Counted from the first letter of the stretch, positions 1-8,003 are shown. The stretch: DNA of 34,273 nucleotides from Humibacillus sp. (GCA_030452985.1 JAKDLG010000038.1:1-34273), one strand, 5' to 3'. Program-made: numbers and translations. The notes: generated by a model from the letters alone, not told the origin.

Positions 1-1
1 G

Positions 2-613
2 TCGGCCGAGCTGACCCCCGCCCAGCAACTCGCCGCCGCCAAGGTCAACGTCGACCAGGCGACCTCGTTCCACCTCAAGCTGACCAGCGCCGACCTGCCC
101 GCCGACGCCAGCGGGATCATCTCGGCCGATGGTGTGGGGCGCCACCCCCCGGCGTTCAAGGGCACCTTCAAGGTGCGGCTGCGGGGGGTCGAAGCCGACG
201 CCGAGGTGATCTCGCTGAACGGTGAGGTCTACGCCAAGCTGCCGCTCATCCCCGGCATGAACAAGATCGACCCCAAGACGTTCGGGCTGCCCGACCCGGC
301 CCTGCTGTTCTCGGCCGACAAGGGGCTCTCGAGCCTGCTGACCGCCACGTCGAACCCGACCGCGGGTGCACCGGTGCGTCTCGGCAGTGAGGTGCTCTCG
401 ACCATCAGTGGCACCGTGCCGGGGGCCAACGTGGTCGACCTGCTCGGCATCGGCGACCGGAACGGCACCTTTCAGGTCACCTACGGCCTGACCGATGAGC
501 AGCAGCTGCGCCAGGTCGTGCTCCAGGGACCGTTCTTCGGGGCCGGCACGACGTCGACGTACACCCTGGTGCTCGACAAGTACAACGAGCCGGTCACCAT
601 CGAGAAGCCCTGA
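2..613 (+). CDS. lprG: LprG-like lipoprotein (LppX_LprAFG family), 5' end missing
   Basis: The frame is open from base 2 and ends at TGA 611-613, so the start codon, signal peptide and lipobox lie upstream of the window. About 203 residues are visible. The sequence resembles the LppX_LprAFG fold, a half-open beta barrel with a hydrophobic lipid pocket: an early segment on drug or lipid exposure (FHLKLTSADLP), then a VYAKLPLIPGMNKIDP-like stretch, and a C-terminal TSTYTLVLDKYNEPVTIEKP strand typical of the family. In mycobacteria LprG carries triacylated lipids and lipoglycans across the periplasm and works with the P55 exporter. Here an MFS exporter begins 2 bp downstream, matching that operon. 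The lipid ligand in this organism is unknown. The product is expected to be anchored on the outer face of the membrane. Family assignment is by sequence pattern and context, and the symbol is by analogy. Confidence 0.78.
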   Translation, partial: SAELTPAQQLAAAKVNVDQATSFHLKLTSADLPADASGIISADGVGRHPPAFKGTFKVRLRGVEADAEVISLNGEVYAKLPLIPGMNKIDPKTFGLPDPALLFSADKGLSSLLTATSNPTAGAPVRLGSEVLSTISGTVPGANVVDLLGIGDRNGTFQVTYGLTDEQQLRQVVLQGPFFGAGTTSTYTLVLDKYNEPVTIEKP

Positions 614-615
614 CC

Positions 616-2376
616 ATGAGCTCCTCCGGGCCGACCGTGTCGACCAGGGGCGACGGAACCGACCCGGCCGGTCGAAGCGACGGGCGAGACCGGATGCCGC
701 TGCTGGCGGCGGCATCCGTGGCGGTGGCACTCGCGGCCGCCGACACGTACATCGTCGTGCTCGCCCTCACCGACATGATGGCCGGGGTCGGCATCGGTAT
801 CGACTCGTTGCAGGAGGCGACGCCGATCATCTCCGGCTTCTTGCTGGGCTACATCGCGGTGCTGCCCCTCATCGGCCGGCTCGCCGACGTCATCGAGCGA
901 CACCGGGTGCTGCTCGGCTGCCTCGTCGTGTTCGTCATCGGATCGGCCATCACGGCGCTCGCCGTCGAGATGCCGGTGCTGGTCACCGGCCGGGTGCTGC
1001 AGGGCATCGGTGGTGGTGGCCTGGTGCCGGCCACCCTGGCCCTCGTGGCCGACCGCTGGCCGCCGGAGCGACGGGGCACCCCCCTCGGGGTGGTCGGGGC
1101 GGTTCAAGAGCTCGGCTCCGTGCTGGGGCCGGTCATCGGCGCCGTCATCCTCGCCGTGTCGGGATGGCGGGCGATCTTCTGGGCCAACGTCGCTGCCGGT
1201 CTCGTGCTGTACGTCGTCATTCGCGCGCTCGGCAACCGCGCCGTCGCCGCCGCCACCCCCGGCACCCCGACGGCGCGCTCGCGATCGCGGTCGGTGACCG
1301 CCATCGCCTGGGTGCTGGCCGCTGCGGGCCTCGCTGTCGGCGGGCTGGCCCTGGCCGCCCCTCAACGGTTGGTCACCGACGTCACCCTGGGTGAGCCCTT
1401 CGTGCCCTTCGTCGGCGACTCCCGAGTGCTCACCCCGATCGGGGTGACCGCCCTGGCAGCCCTCGCGCTGCTGGCCGTCACCACGGCGCCGCGCTGGTGG
1501 GCCCTGCTGCGGCGCCTCGATCTCGTGGGCGCCGTGCTCATCGCCGTGGTGCTCGGCGCCCTCGTGCTGACGTTCGCGTCGTCCGACCCCGAGAAGGAGG
1601 TCGTCGGACCGCTCGGCTATGCCCTGCTGCCGTTGGGGCTGGTCGCCCTGGTGGCGGCGGTGTGGTGGCACGCGAGGGCAGCTGACCCGCTCATCCCCCG
1701 TGGCGTCGTGCACGCGCGCGGCATCCGCGCCCTGGCCGTGAGCCTCCTCGTCGGCGCCTCGCTCGTCGCGGTCATCGTCGACGTGCCGCTGCTCGCCCGC
1801 CTCACCGACGGTTACGACGAGACGGGGGCCGCCCTGGTGCTGGTGCGGTTCCTGGTCGCGGTTCCCGTCGGAGCGGTGGTGGGCGGCTGGTCCCTGCGGC
1901 GCCTGGGCGACGGCCTGGTCGCCGGTGGAGGGCTGTTGCTCGCCGGGGCCGGCATGGTCGCCATGTCGCGGTGGGAGTTGACCTCCCTCGCGGATGCCGG
2001 GCCGACGACGGTCGTGCTCGTCGCCGTCGGGCTCGGTGTCGGTCTGGCGCTGGCCCCGGTCAACAACGCGGTCCTCGCCGACTCGCCGTCGCATGCGCAC
2101 GGGGTGGCCAGCTCTCTCGTCGTGGTGGCCCGGATGGTGGGCATGGTCGTCGGGCTCGCCCTGCTCACCTCCATCGGGCTGAACCGCTACTTCGACGCCG
2201 TGCGCCGACTGCCCAACCCCCTCGACACCGCGGCACTGCTCGGCGCGGGTGTCGTGCAGGTTCAGACGGTGTTCCTCGGCGGCGCCGTCGCGGCCCTGAT
2301 CGGTGGCCTGGTCGCCTTCACGCTCGGAACCCGGCGCACCGCCGAGGTGTCAACGTCGGTCGTCGCCACCCTCTGA
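616..2376 (+). CDS. MFS exporter of the DHA2/P55 type
   Basis: This 586-aa integral membrane protein begins at an ATG 2 bp after the lipoprotein stop, so the two are almost certainly cotranscribed and coupled. It has a short hydrophilic N-terminus (residues 1-26) and then many hydrophobic segments, consistent with about 14 transmembrane helices. Visible MFS motifs are the TM1 motif around D43 (LAAADTYIVVLAL), motif A GRLAD at 87-91 followed by basic residues, and antiporter motif C (ELGSVLGPVIG) at about 165-175. These place it among proton-coupled exporters of the EmrB/QacA (DHA2) class. The lipoprotein partner makes mycobacterial P55 (Rv1410c) the best functional model: lipid or drug export with LprG. 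A simple drug efflux role is the alternative. A long loop rich in small residues lies near 230-290. Confidence 0.85.
   Translation: MSSSGPTVSTRGDGTDPAGRSDGRDRMPLLAAASVAVALAAADTYIVVLALTDMMAGVGIGIDSLQEATPIISGFLLGYIAVLPLIGRLADVIERHRVLLGCLVVFVIGSAITALAVEMPVLVTGRVLQGIGGGGLVPATLALVADRWPPERRGTPLGVVGAVQELGSVLGPVIGAVILAVSGWRAIFWANVAAGLVLYVVIRALGNRAVAAATPGTPTARSRSRSVTAIAWVLAAAGLAVGGLALAAPQRLVTDVTLGEPFVPFVGDSRVLTPIGVTALAALALLAVTTAPRWWALLRRLDLVGAVLIAVVLGALVLTFASSDPEKEVVGPLGYALLPLGLVALVAAVWWHARAADPLIPRGVVHARGIRALAVSLLVGASLVAVIVDVPLLARLTDGYDETGAALVLVRFLVAVPVGAVVGGWSLRRLGDGLVAGGGLLLAGAGMVAMSRWELTSLADAGPTTVVLVAVGLGVGLALAPVNNAVLADSPSHAHGVASSLVVVARMVGMVVGLALLTSIGLNRYFDAVRRLPNPLDTAALLGAGVVQVQTVFLGGAVAALIGGLVAFTLGTRRTAEVSTSVVATL
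692..702. repeat. Recurrent 11-mer GGATGCCGCTG (first of nine copies)
   Basis: Exact copies: plus strand at 692-702, 10901-10911, 12892-12902, 24278-24288, 27595-27605 and 32682-32692; complement at 24010-24020, 26010-26020 and 27574-27584. Three are non-coding. In genes the word falls in different frames and encodes different residues (MPL, DAA, AAS), so protein conservation does not explain it. The shorter core GGATGCC/GGCATCC occurs about 35 times by eye, several-fold above the rough expectation at 70% G+C. Confidence 0.8.
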
Positions 2377-2414
2377 CCCGAACCTGCCGTCCGCCCAGCC
2401 GCGGGGTGGTCGCG

Positions 2415-4478
2415 TCACGGCATCGCCTGCACCGGGGTCCCCGACAGGGTGCGCTCCATGATCCGGCGCCAGATCGGGGCGGCGAAGCAGGCGCCGGTCA
2501 TCGACGCGCACGACTTGCCCTGCATCGAGACGTTGAACATCGGCCTTGTCGGATCGGTGGGGTTGCCGACCCAGACCGCGGTGGTCAGCCCCGGTGTGTA
2601 CCCGACGAACCACGACTGCGAGTTGCCGTCGGACGTTCCCGTCTTTCCGGCGGAGACGCGGCCGGGCAGCTGGTTGAGAATCCCGGAACCGTGGGTCATG
2701 TTGTACTCGAGGTAGTGCGTGGCCTGGGACACGGCCGACGGGTCGGCCACCTGCTTGCAGGACGGCTTCGGGGCCCAGATGCTCTTGCCCCCGACACTGA
2801 TGTCGGTCACGGGGTAGGTCTGGCACAGGGTGCCGTCTGCGGCCAGACCGGCGTACGCGTTCGCCATCGTCTGGGGTGAGACCTCCTGGGCGCCGAGGAT
2901 GATCTGCGGCGGGTACTTCCCCAGGGGGTCTCCATTGGAGGCGTGGATGCCGAAGGCCACCATCGTGTCGCGGATGGCGCAGACCCCGATCTGCTTGGCC
3001 AACGCCACGAAGGCCGTGTTGGTCGACTTGGCGGTGGCCGTCTTCAACGAGATCGTCCCCCCACCCCAGGCCTCGTCGTTGAAGACGTTCCAGTCCCGGG
3101 ACAGCCCGCACGGCTGCGGGAAGTCGCGTGGGGTGAAGGTGGCCGCGTGCTGCGGAGTCGCGCCCGGACCAGTCACGGTGGCGTCGGTTCCGAGCCCTTG
3201 GGCCATCGCGGTCACCAGCGAGAAGGCCTTTGCGGTCGAGCCGAACTGGAACCCGCCGGAGCCGCCGTACTGCTGGTCCAGGGCATAGTCGACGGCGGTT
3301 CGGCCCGAGCCGGCCGTCAGCCCGAAGGTCGTGTTCTGTCCGAAGGCGAGAACCTTGCCGGTGCCCGGCTGGGTCACGTAGGCCGCGGCCGCGACGCCGA
3401 GGTTGTTCTTCTCCGGGGCGACCTCGCGGATCGACCGGTCCACGGTCTGCTGTACCTGCGGGTCGAGGGTGGTGTGGATCGTGAGGCCGCCCGAGTAGAT
3501 GCGGGCCCGCCGGGTCGCCACGGTGGCTCCGAGGGCTGGTTGCTGCTCGAGCCAGTTGATGACGAAACCGCAGAAGTAGGGGTACTTCGACGCGGCGCAC
3601 GTGCTCGGGGGGTTTGTCACGTGCATGTCCGCGGCCATGGGGCGCGCCTTGGCGGCCTTCAGCTGGGCGTGGGTGATGATTCCCAGCTCGTGCATCCGGT
3701 CGAGCACCACGTTGCGTCGTGCGGTCGCAGCGGCGGGGTAGAGGGCGGGGTCGGTGAGGCTCGGGCTCTGGACGAGACCGGCGAGGGTGGCGGCCTCGGT
3801 GAGGGTGAGGGCGGCGGCGTGCACGTCGAAGTAGTGCAGTGACGCTGCCTCGACGCCGTAGGCCTGGTCTCCGTAGTAGGCCAGGTTGAGATAGCCCTGC
3901 AGGATCTGGTCCTTGCTCCACTTCTTACCGAGCGCCACGGCGTAGCGCAGCTCGACGATCTTGCGCAGCACCGACTTGGCGGTGGCCGCCTGGGCGGCGC
4001 TGGTGTTGCCGCTCGCCAGTGCCTGCGTCTGCAGGCTCATCTTGACGAACTGTTGGGTCAGCGTCGACCCGCCCTGTGTCGCGCCTCCGGTGCGAAGGTC
4101 CTCGAGCGCCGCCCGGACCAGACCTTTGGGGTCGATCGGGCCGTGCTCGTAGAAGCGGTCGTCCTCGATCGCCACCTGCGCCTGACGCATGATCGGTGCG
4201 ACCTGGCTCAACGAGACGATCCGACGGTTCTCGTTCTGTGGCATGGCGATGAGTGACCCGTCGGCGGCCAGGATCCGAGATCCCTGCGAGAGCGGGTTGA
4301 CCGTGAAGTTGCTGGGCAGCGACTCGAAGGCGTTGTCACCCGACTGGGTCAGGGCGCCCACGGCCGCCGCCCCAGGAAGGAAGAGGCCGGCTGCGAGGAC
4401 GCCCAGAACGAGGGCTGCCGCCAGGAAGGCAGCGAGCAACGTGAAGGCATGGACGATGCTGGGCGAACGGGCTCTCAC
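2415..4478 (-). CDS. Bifunctional class A penicillin-binding protein
   Basis: This 687-aa enzyme polymerises lipid II and cross-links peptidoglycan on the outer face of the membrane. One N-terminal membrane anchor is visible at about 11-35. The GT51 transglycosylase domain follows, with catalytic Glu105 in EDDRFYEH and the GGSTLTQQ motif at 137-143. The transpeptidase domain has the nucleophile motif STAK at 414-417 (Ser414), STN at 485-487 and KTGT at 612-615, so all three active-site motifs are intact. The length is normal for actinobacterial PonA-type proteins, though the long C-terminal PASTA or Pro-rich tail of some relatives is absent. The start is GTG at 4478. There is no Shine-Dalgarno sequence, but TAGCGT ends 6 nt upstream, suggesting a leaderless mRNA. 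It converges with the MFS gene, leaving 38 bp between the stops. Confidence 0.93.
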   Translation of the reverse strand: MRARSPSIVHAFTLLAAFLAAALVLGVLAAGLFLPGAAAVGALTQSGDNAFESLPSNFTVNPLSQGSRILAADGSLIAMPQNENRRIVSLSQVAPIMRQAQVAIEDDRFYEHGPIDPKGLVRAALEDLRTGGATQGGSTLTQQFVKMSLQTQALASGNTSAAQAATAKSVLRKIVELRYAVALGKKWSKDQILQGYLNLAYYGDQAYGVEAASLHYFDVHAAALTLTEAATLAGLVQSPSLTDPALYPAAATARRNVVLDRMHELGIITHAQLKAAKARPMAADMHVTNPPSTCAASKYPYFCGFVINWLEQQPALGATVATRRARIYSGGLTIHTTLDPQVQQTVDRSIREVAPEKNNLGVAAAAYVTQPGTGKVLAFGQNTTFGLTAGSGRTAVDYALDQQYGGSGGFQFGSTAKAFSLVTAMAQGLGTDATVTGPGATPQHAATFTPRDFPQPCGLSRDWNVFNDEAWGGGTISLKTATAKSTNTAFVALAKQIGVCAIRDTMVAFGIHASNGDPLGKYPPQIILGAQEVSPQTMANAYAGLAADGTLCQTYPVTDISVGGKSIWAPKPSCKQVADPSAVSQATHYLEYNMTHGSGILNQLPGRVSAGKTGTSDGNSQSWFVGYTPGLTTAVWVGNPTDPTRPMFNVSMQGKSCASMTGACFAAPIWRRIMERTLSGTPVQAMP

Positions 4479-4484
4479 CCTGCG

Positions 4485-4490
4485 ACGCTA
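4485..4490 (-). promoter_or_regulatory. Candidate -10 box of a leaderless promoter (PBP gene)
   Basis: On the minus strand TAGCGT matches TAnnnT and ends 6 nt before the GTG start at 4478, with no ribosome-binding site between. Transcription would begin at or next to the start codon. No convincing -35 box is seen. Confidence 0.5.
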
Positions 4491-4579
4491 GATCGCGAGG
4501 CTGGACCCGACCTGTGACTTCCCGGGTGTTCGCTGTGAGGTCACTGGAGAGGCTGTGGGGCAACGGGGAGTCGAGGGGC

Positions 4580-5389
4580 TCAGCCGACCTCGAACACGAC
4601 GGGGGCATGGTCGGAGGCGCCCTTGCCCTTGCGCTCCTCGCGGTCGATGGCGGCGCCGACGACCCGGCTCGCGAGGGCGGGGGAGCAGAGCGCGAAGTCG
4701 ATGCGCATGCCCTGCCGTTTCTGGAACCGTAGCTGCGTGTAGTCCCAGTAGGTGAAGGTGCCGGGCTCCGAGGTGTGCGGCCGCACGACGTCGGCGAAAC
4801 CGGCATCCAGCACGGAATTGAAGGCAGCCCGCTCACCGGGCGAGACGTGCGTCCTACCCTCGAAGAACGGCACGCTCCAGACGTCGGCGTCGGTCGGCGC
4901 GACGTTCCAGTCGCCGAGCAGCGCAACCTGGGCGTCGGGGTCGGAGGCGAGCCAGCCACGGCCTGCGGTGGCGAGGGCGCCCAGCCACGACAGCTTGTAC
5001 GCCAGGTGCGGGTCGTCGAGGGAGCGTCCGTTGGGCACGTAGAGCGACCAGACCCGGATGCCGCGACAGACCGCGCTGATGGCCCGGGCCTCCGGCGCGA
5101 CCGGATCGCCCCAGCCGGGCATCCCCTCGAACCCGACCTGCACGTTTTCGAGGCCGACCCGGGAGATCACGGCGACGCCGTTCCACTGGTTGAGGCCGTG
5201 ATGGGCCACCTCGTAGCCGAGGTCGTGGAACCGGTCGAAGGGAAACTGCGAGTCGCGGGCCTTCGTCTCCTGGATCGCGAGCACATCGACGTCGGTGCGT
5301 TGGAGCCAGGATGTCACCCGGTCGATCCGCGAGCGGATGCTGTTGACGTTCCACGAAGCGACGCGGAGGGGCTGGGCTGACTCACTCAC
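4580..5389 (-). CDS. xthA: Exodeoxyribonuclease III (AP endonuclease)
   Basis: This 269-aa member of the exonuclease/endonuclease/phosphatase superfamily acts in base excision repair, cutting abasic DNA and removing 3' nucleotides. The catalytic set of E. coli Exo III is recognisable: WNVNS at 13-17 (Asn14), QETK with Glu41, Tyr117 in YVPNG, GDWN with Asp160 and Asn162, and the C-terminal SDHAP with Asp260 and His261. The frame stays open far upstream, but homology begins at about LRVASWNVNS, so GTG at 5389 is chosen. TAGGGT ends exactly 7 nt before this GTG and no Shine-Dalgarno is present, which fits a leaderless start. GTG at 5398 is the alternative. It lies 101 bp beyond the start of the PBP gene on the same strand and is probably transcribed separately. 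Confidence 0.93.
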   Translation of the reverse strand: MSESAQPLRVASWNVNSIRSRIDRVTSWLQRTDVDVLAIQETKARDSQFPFDRFHDLGYEVAHHGLNQWNGVAVISRVGLENVQVGFEGMPGWGDPVAPEARAISAVCRGIRVWSLYVPNGRSLDDPHLAYKLSWLGALATAGRGWLASDPDAQVALLGDWNVAPTDADVWSVPFFEGRTHVSPGERAAFNSVLDAGFADVVRPHTSEPGTFTYWDYTQLRFQKRQGMRIDFALCSPALASRVVGAAIDREERKGKGASDHAPVVFEVG

Positions 5390-5396
5390 GCTCGCC

Positions 5397-5402
5397 ACCC
5401 TA
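5397..5402 (-). promoter_or_regulatory. Candidate -10 box of a leaderless promoter (xthA)
   Basis: TAGGGT on the minus strand is followed by 7 nt (GGCGAGC) and then the GTG start of xthA at 5389. It belongs to the recurring TAnnnT-N6/7-start pattern of this window. Confidence 0.5.
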
Positions 5403-5515
5403 GACGGGGCCGGCGACGGGCGGTGACCGGGCAATGAACCGCAGGCGAGGGCAGAGGCTGGCAATAGCGGGAGGTGGCGGGAGGTGGCGCTGCGGAGCCG
5501 GCATCCGCCACTGCC

Positions 5516-5521
5516 TAGGGT
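5516..5521 (+). promoter_or_regulatory. Candidate -10 box of a leaderless promoter (SDR gene)
   Basis: TAGGGT is followed by GGGCAG and then the ATG at 5528, a 6-nt gap. GGGCAG could act as a weak Shine-Dalgarno instead. The 138-bp space between xthA and this gene thus carries two divergent -10 boxes about 115 bp apart and nothing else that I recognise. Confidence 0.42.
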
Positions 5522-5527
5522 GGGCAG

Positions 5528-6304
5528 ATGCCAACCGCCCTGATCACCGGTGCCACCTCGGGCATCGGGCACGAGTTCGCCGTCCAGCTCGCCTCCCGGG
5601 GCCACGACCTGGTGATCGTCGCTCGCGACGAGGCCCGCCTCGCGTCGGTGGCGCAGCAGCTGCGGGCCGACCACCGCGTCGAGGTCGAGGTGCTGCGGGC
5701 TGACCTGTCCGACCGGGCCCAGCTGCAGACCGTGGCTGACCGGGTCGCCGACTCGGCTCGCCCGATCGACACGCTCGTCAACAACGCCGGGTACGGGCTC
5801 AAGGGGCGATTCATCGACAACGACATGGCGACCGAGGAGGCCCTGTTCGACGTGCTGGCCCGGGCCGTGCTCGTGCTCTCGCACGCGGCGGCGCGGGCCA
5901 TGCCGGACCGAGGCAGAGGCACGATCGTCAACGTCTCGTCGGTCGCCGGTTTCCTGGCCACGGGCACCTACTCAGCCGCGAAGTCGTACGTCACCGTGTT
6001 CAGCGAAGGTCTGTCGGCCGAGCTCGCGGGCACCGGCGTGCGGGTCACGGCGCTCTGCCCGGGCTACGTGACGACCGAGTTCCAGCAGCGTGCCGGTCTG
6101 TCGACTCCCGGCCCCAGCTTCCTCTGGCTCGACACCCAGCGTCTGGTCGCCGACTGTCTCGCCGACGTCCAGCGGGGCAGAGTCGTCTCGGTGCCGAGCC
6201 TGCAGTACAAGGCCGCGGTCGGGCTGCTGAGGGTCGTTCCCCGGCCGTTGCTGCGGCGACAGCTGCGCTCCGTGCGACTTCCGAGCCTGCGCCGTTCGCG
6301 CTAG
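5528..6304 (+). CDS. Short-chain dehydrogenase/reductase
   Basis: This 258-aa cytoplasmic oxidoreductase has the Rossmann nucleotide-binding motif TGATSGIG at 7-14, the NNAG motif at 85-88, and catalytic Ser138, Tyr148 and Lys152 (YSAAK). The Ser-Tyr spacing is shorter than in textbook SDRs, as in the YqjQ/DltE-like group. Arg33 and Asp34 after the second strand (VARDEARL) suggest NADP(H) use. The C-terminal basic segment (about 235-258, with many Arg) could associate with membrane. The substrate cannot be told from sequence and neighbours do not help. It converges with the downstream membrane gene so tightly that both stops share the palindrome CTAG at 6301-6304, leaving no room for a terminator. 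Confidence 0.88.
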   Translation: MPTALITGATSGIGHEFAVQLASRGHDLVIVARDEARLASVAQQLRADHRVEVEVLRADLSDRAQLQTVADRVADSARPIDTLVNNAGYGLKGRFIDNDMATEEALFDVLARAVLVLSHAAARAMPDRGRGTIVNVSSVAGFLATGTYSAAKSYVTVFSEGLSAELAGTGVRVTALCPGYVTTEFQQRAGLSTPGPSFLWLDTQRLVADCLADVQRGRVVSVPSLQYKAAVGLLRVVPRPLLRRQLRSVRLPSLRRSR

Positions 6305-7317
6305 ATCGCCCGGGCCAGCAGCACCGCGAGCGCCAGGGAGGGCAGCAGCAGCACAGCGTGCAGCCTGGGATAGAAGGTCAGCACGGTGAGAAACTCGCGC
6401 AGCAGGGCGCGACGAACGGCGTAGCCGTCGGTGTGTGAGCCGAGCACATCGGCGTCCAGGCCCTCCCTCCGGGTCAGCAGTGAGGTGCGGGCCACGTGGT
6501 AGCTGCTCGTCACCACGGTCAGGTGACCCTGCCGGCCGCGAGCGATGACAACCTGCTGCGACAGGGCGAGGTTCTCCTGCGTCGTGCGCGCCTCGGTCTC
6601 GGCTACGATCTCGGTCGCCGGGATGCCGTGCTCCACGAGGTAGTCGGCCATGGCCGCTCCCTCCGAGCGGTGCCGGTCGGCGCCGGGGCCCCCCGTCGGC
6701 ACGAGCAGCGGGCGGTGGCCCAGCGCGACCTGATGCTGCCACTCGCCGATGCCTCGCTCGAGCCGGCCCTCGAGCAGAGGGGGGACACGACCGTGCACGA
6801 GGTTGGAGCCGAGCACGACGACGGCGCTCGGGTCGGAGCGCGCCCTTGCGCGACCGTAGCTCAGGGCATACGCGAGGAAGGACAGGAAGGCGACGCCGAG
6901 GTAGAACGAGACCAGGAACGCGACCGCGGCGAGCCCGATCAGCAGGGTCTGAGCGGTCTGAGCGGTCTGGGCCGTCTCGGCCAGCAGCGTCCCGATCACG
7001 GGCAGGGCCAACAGGGCCAGGCCCAGTAGCAGCGTGCGCAGGTGGCGCAGGTTTCGGCCACCCGTGCGCAGCACGGTCAGGCTGTCGACGATGACGAGGC
7101 CGGCCAGCGCGAGCACCGACAGGGGCAGTGGCGCCAGCACGAGCATTGGCCAGTGGTTGTGCTGTGGCAGTGCCGCGGCGCCGAGGTTCGCCGCGGCGGC
7201 CAGGAGCAACCAGGGCACGGTCACGAGGTAGACCCCGAGACGCAGCCGGCGCGGCTCGCGGCGCACCGACCACCAGTAGAGCAACGCGACGGCGAGCGCC
7301 AGAACCAGGTTGCCCAT
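6301..7317 (-). CDS. Membrane protein with YdcF/DUF218 domain
   Basis: This 338-aa protein has an N-terminal membrane part with helices at about 1-17, 26-50, 57-80, 95-113 and 124-152, and a C-terminal DUF218 (YdcF/ElyC/SanA-like) domain. DUF218 hallmarks are VVVLGSNLVHG at 166-176, VPTGGPG at 206-212 followed by the SEG motif at 218-220, TRTTQENL-like ARTTQEN at 243-249, and TSSYHVAR at 270-277. Such proteins act in envelope or sugar-nucleotide-related processes, but no reaction is settled. ATG 7317 is preferred over longer upstream frames because the membrane segment begins there and TATATT lies 7 nt upstream. The extracytoplasmic loop near 115-123 carries an A-Q-T repeat from a 9-bp tandem repeat. 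The gene is squeezed between convergent (SDR) and divergent (pyrE) neighbours. Confidence 0.85.
   Translation of the reverse strand: MGNLVLALAVALLYWWSVRREPRRLRLGVYLVTVPWLLLAAAANLGAAALPQHNHWPMLVLAPLPLSVLALAGLVIVDSLTVLRTGGRNLRHLRTLLLGLALLALPVIGTLLAETAQTAQTAQTLLIGLAAVAFLVSFYLGVAFLSFLAYALSYGRARARSDPSAVVVLGSNLVHGRVPPLLEGRLERGIGEWQHQVALGHRPLLVPTGGPGADRHRSEGAAMADYLVEHGIPATEIVAETEARTTQENLALSQQVVIARGRQGHLTVVTSSYHVARTSLLTRREGLDADVLGSHTDGYAVRRALLREFLTVLTFYPRLHAVLLLPSLALAVLLARAI
6946..6981. repeat. 9-bp tandem minisatellite inside the YdcF-like gene
   Basis: About four copies of a GGTCTGAGC-like unit lie in phase with the coding frame of the minus-strand membrane protein and encode AET followed by three AQT units. 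The copies decay toward the plus-strand right end (CGTCTCGGC). The unit length keeps the frame, so copy-number change would only lengthen or shorten an extracytoplasmic loop. Confidence 0.8.
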
Positions 7318-7324
7318 GAATCGG

Positions 7325-7334
7325 AATATACGAT
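7325..7334. promoter_or_regulatory. Overlapping back-to-back -10 boxes of a divergent leaderless promoter
   Basis: Only 24 bp (7318-7341) separate the start of the YdcF-like gene and the start of pyrE. On the minus strand TATATT (7330-7325) lies 7 nt before ATG 7317. On the plus strand TACGAT (7329-7334) lies 7 nt before GTG 7342. The two hexamers overlap by 2 bp. Both transcripts would start at the first base of the coding sequence and the two polymerases could not bind together. Confidence 0.6.
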
Positions 7335-7341
7335 CTGGAGC

Positions 7342-7914
7342 GTGACCGCACCCAACCTGACCCCTGAGGTCGCCGCCGCCCGTGCCCGCCTGCTCGAGAT
7401 CATCCGGGAGAAGGCGATCGTGCACGGCCGCGTCACCCTGAGCTCGGGGCGTGAGGCCGACTACTACGTCGACCTGCGGCGCATCTCCCTCGACAGTGAG
7501 GCGGCCCCGCTGGTCGGAATCGTCATGCGGGAGCTCACCAAAGACCTCACGTACGCCGCTGTCGGTGGCCTGACGCTCGGCGCCGACCCGGTCGCGACCG
7601 CGATGCTGCACGCAGCGGCCGCCGTCGGCGAGCGGCTCGATGCTTTCGTGGTGCGCAAGGCGGGCAAGGCCCACGGCCTCCAGCAGCGCATCGAGGGTCC
7701 GTCGATCGCGGGGCGGCAGGTGCTCGTGGTCGAGGACACCACCACGACCGGCGCCTCGCCCCTGGACGCGGTGGCCGCCGTGCGCGACGACGGGGCGACC
7801 CCCGTGGCCGTGGCCACCATCGCCGACCGGGCCACCGGGGCCGGGGCCAGGATCGAGGCCGAGGGCATCGAGTACCGGTTCGTCTACTCGCTGGAGGAGC
7901 TGGGCCTGGCCTGA
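7342..7914 (+). CDS. pyrE: Orotate phosphoribosyltransferase
   Basis: This 190-aa cytoplasmic enzyme joins orotate and PRPP to make OMP in pyrimidine synthesis. The PRPP-binding signature is clear (VLVVEDTTTTGAS at 127-139, acidic pair Glu131/Asp132), as are the flexible-loop residues near RKAGKAHG (105-112) and the early SSGREADYYVDLR block at 34-46. It is a short form typical of actinobacteria and archaea. GTG 7342 is chosen because homology begins there and TACGAT ends 7 nt upstream; GGAG directly abuts the start and is too close to act as a normal Shine-Dalgarno. It stands apart from other pyrimidine genes. LemA follows after 129 bp with its own promoter. Confidence 0.94.
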   Translation: MTAPNLTPEVAAARARLLEIIREKAIVHGRVTLSSGREADYYVDLRRISLDSEAAPLVGIVMRELTKDLTYAAVGGLTLGADPVATAMLHAAAAVGERLDAFVVRKAGKAHGLQQRIEGPSIAGRQVLVVEDTTTTGASPLDAVAAVRDDGATPVAVATIADRATGAGARIEAEGIEYRFVYSLEELGLA

Positions 7915-8003
7915 CGCCCGACGCCGACGGTTCGGAACGCGTCGGAGCCTCAGCGCGTCGCAGCCGCGGTCGGTTGCCGACTTTCGCCCACGGTGCCTGG
8001 GTC

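Noticed and set aside
481-2100. Long minus-strand open frame (539 codons) opposite the MFS gene
   Set aside because: Its translation is rich in Arg, Gly, His, Gln and Asp with no domain, as expected for the antisense frame of high-G+C coding DNA. The opposite strand encodes a clear MFS protein.
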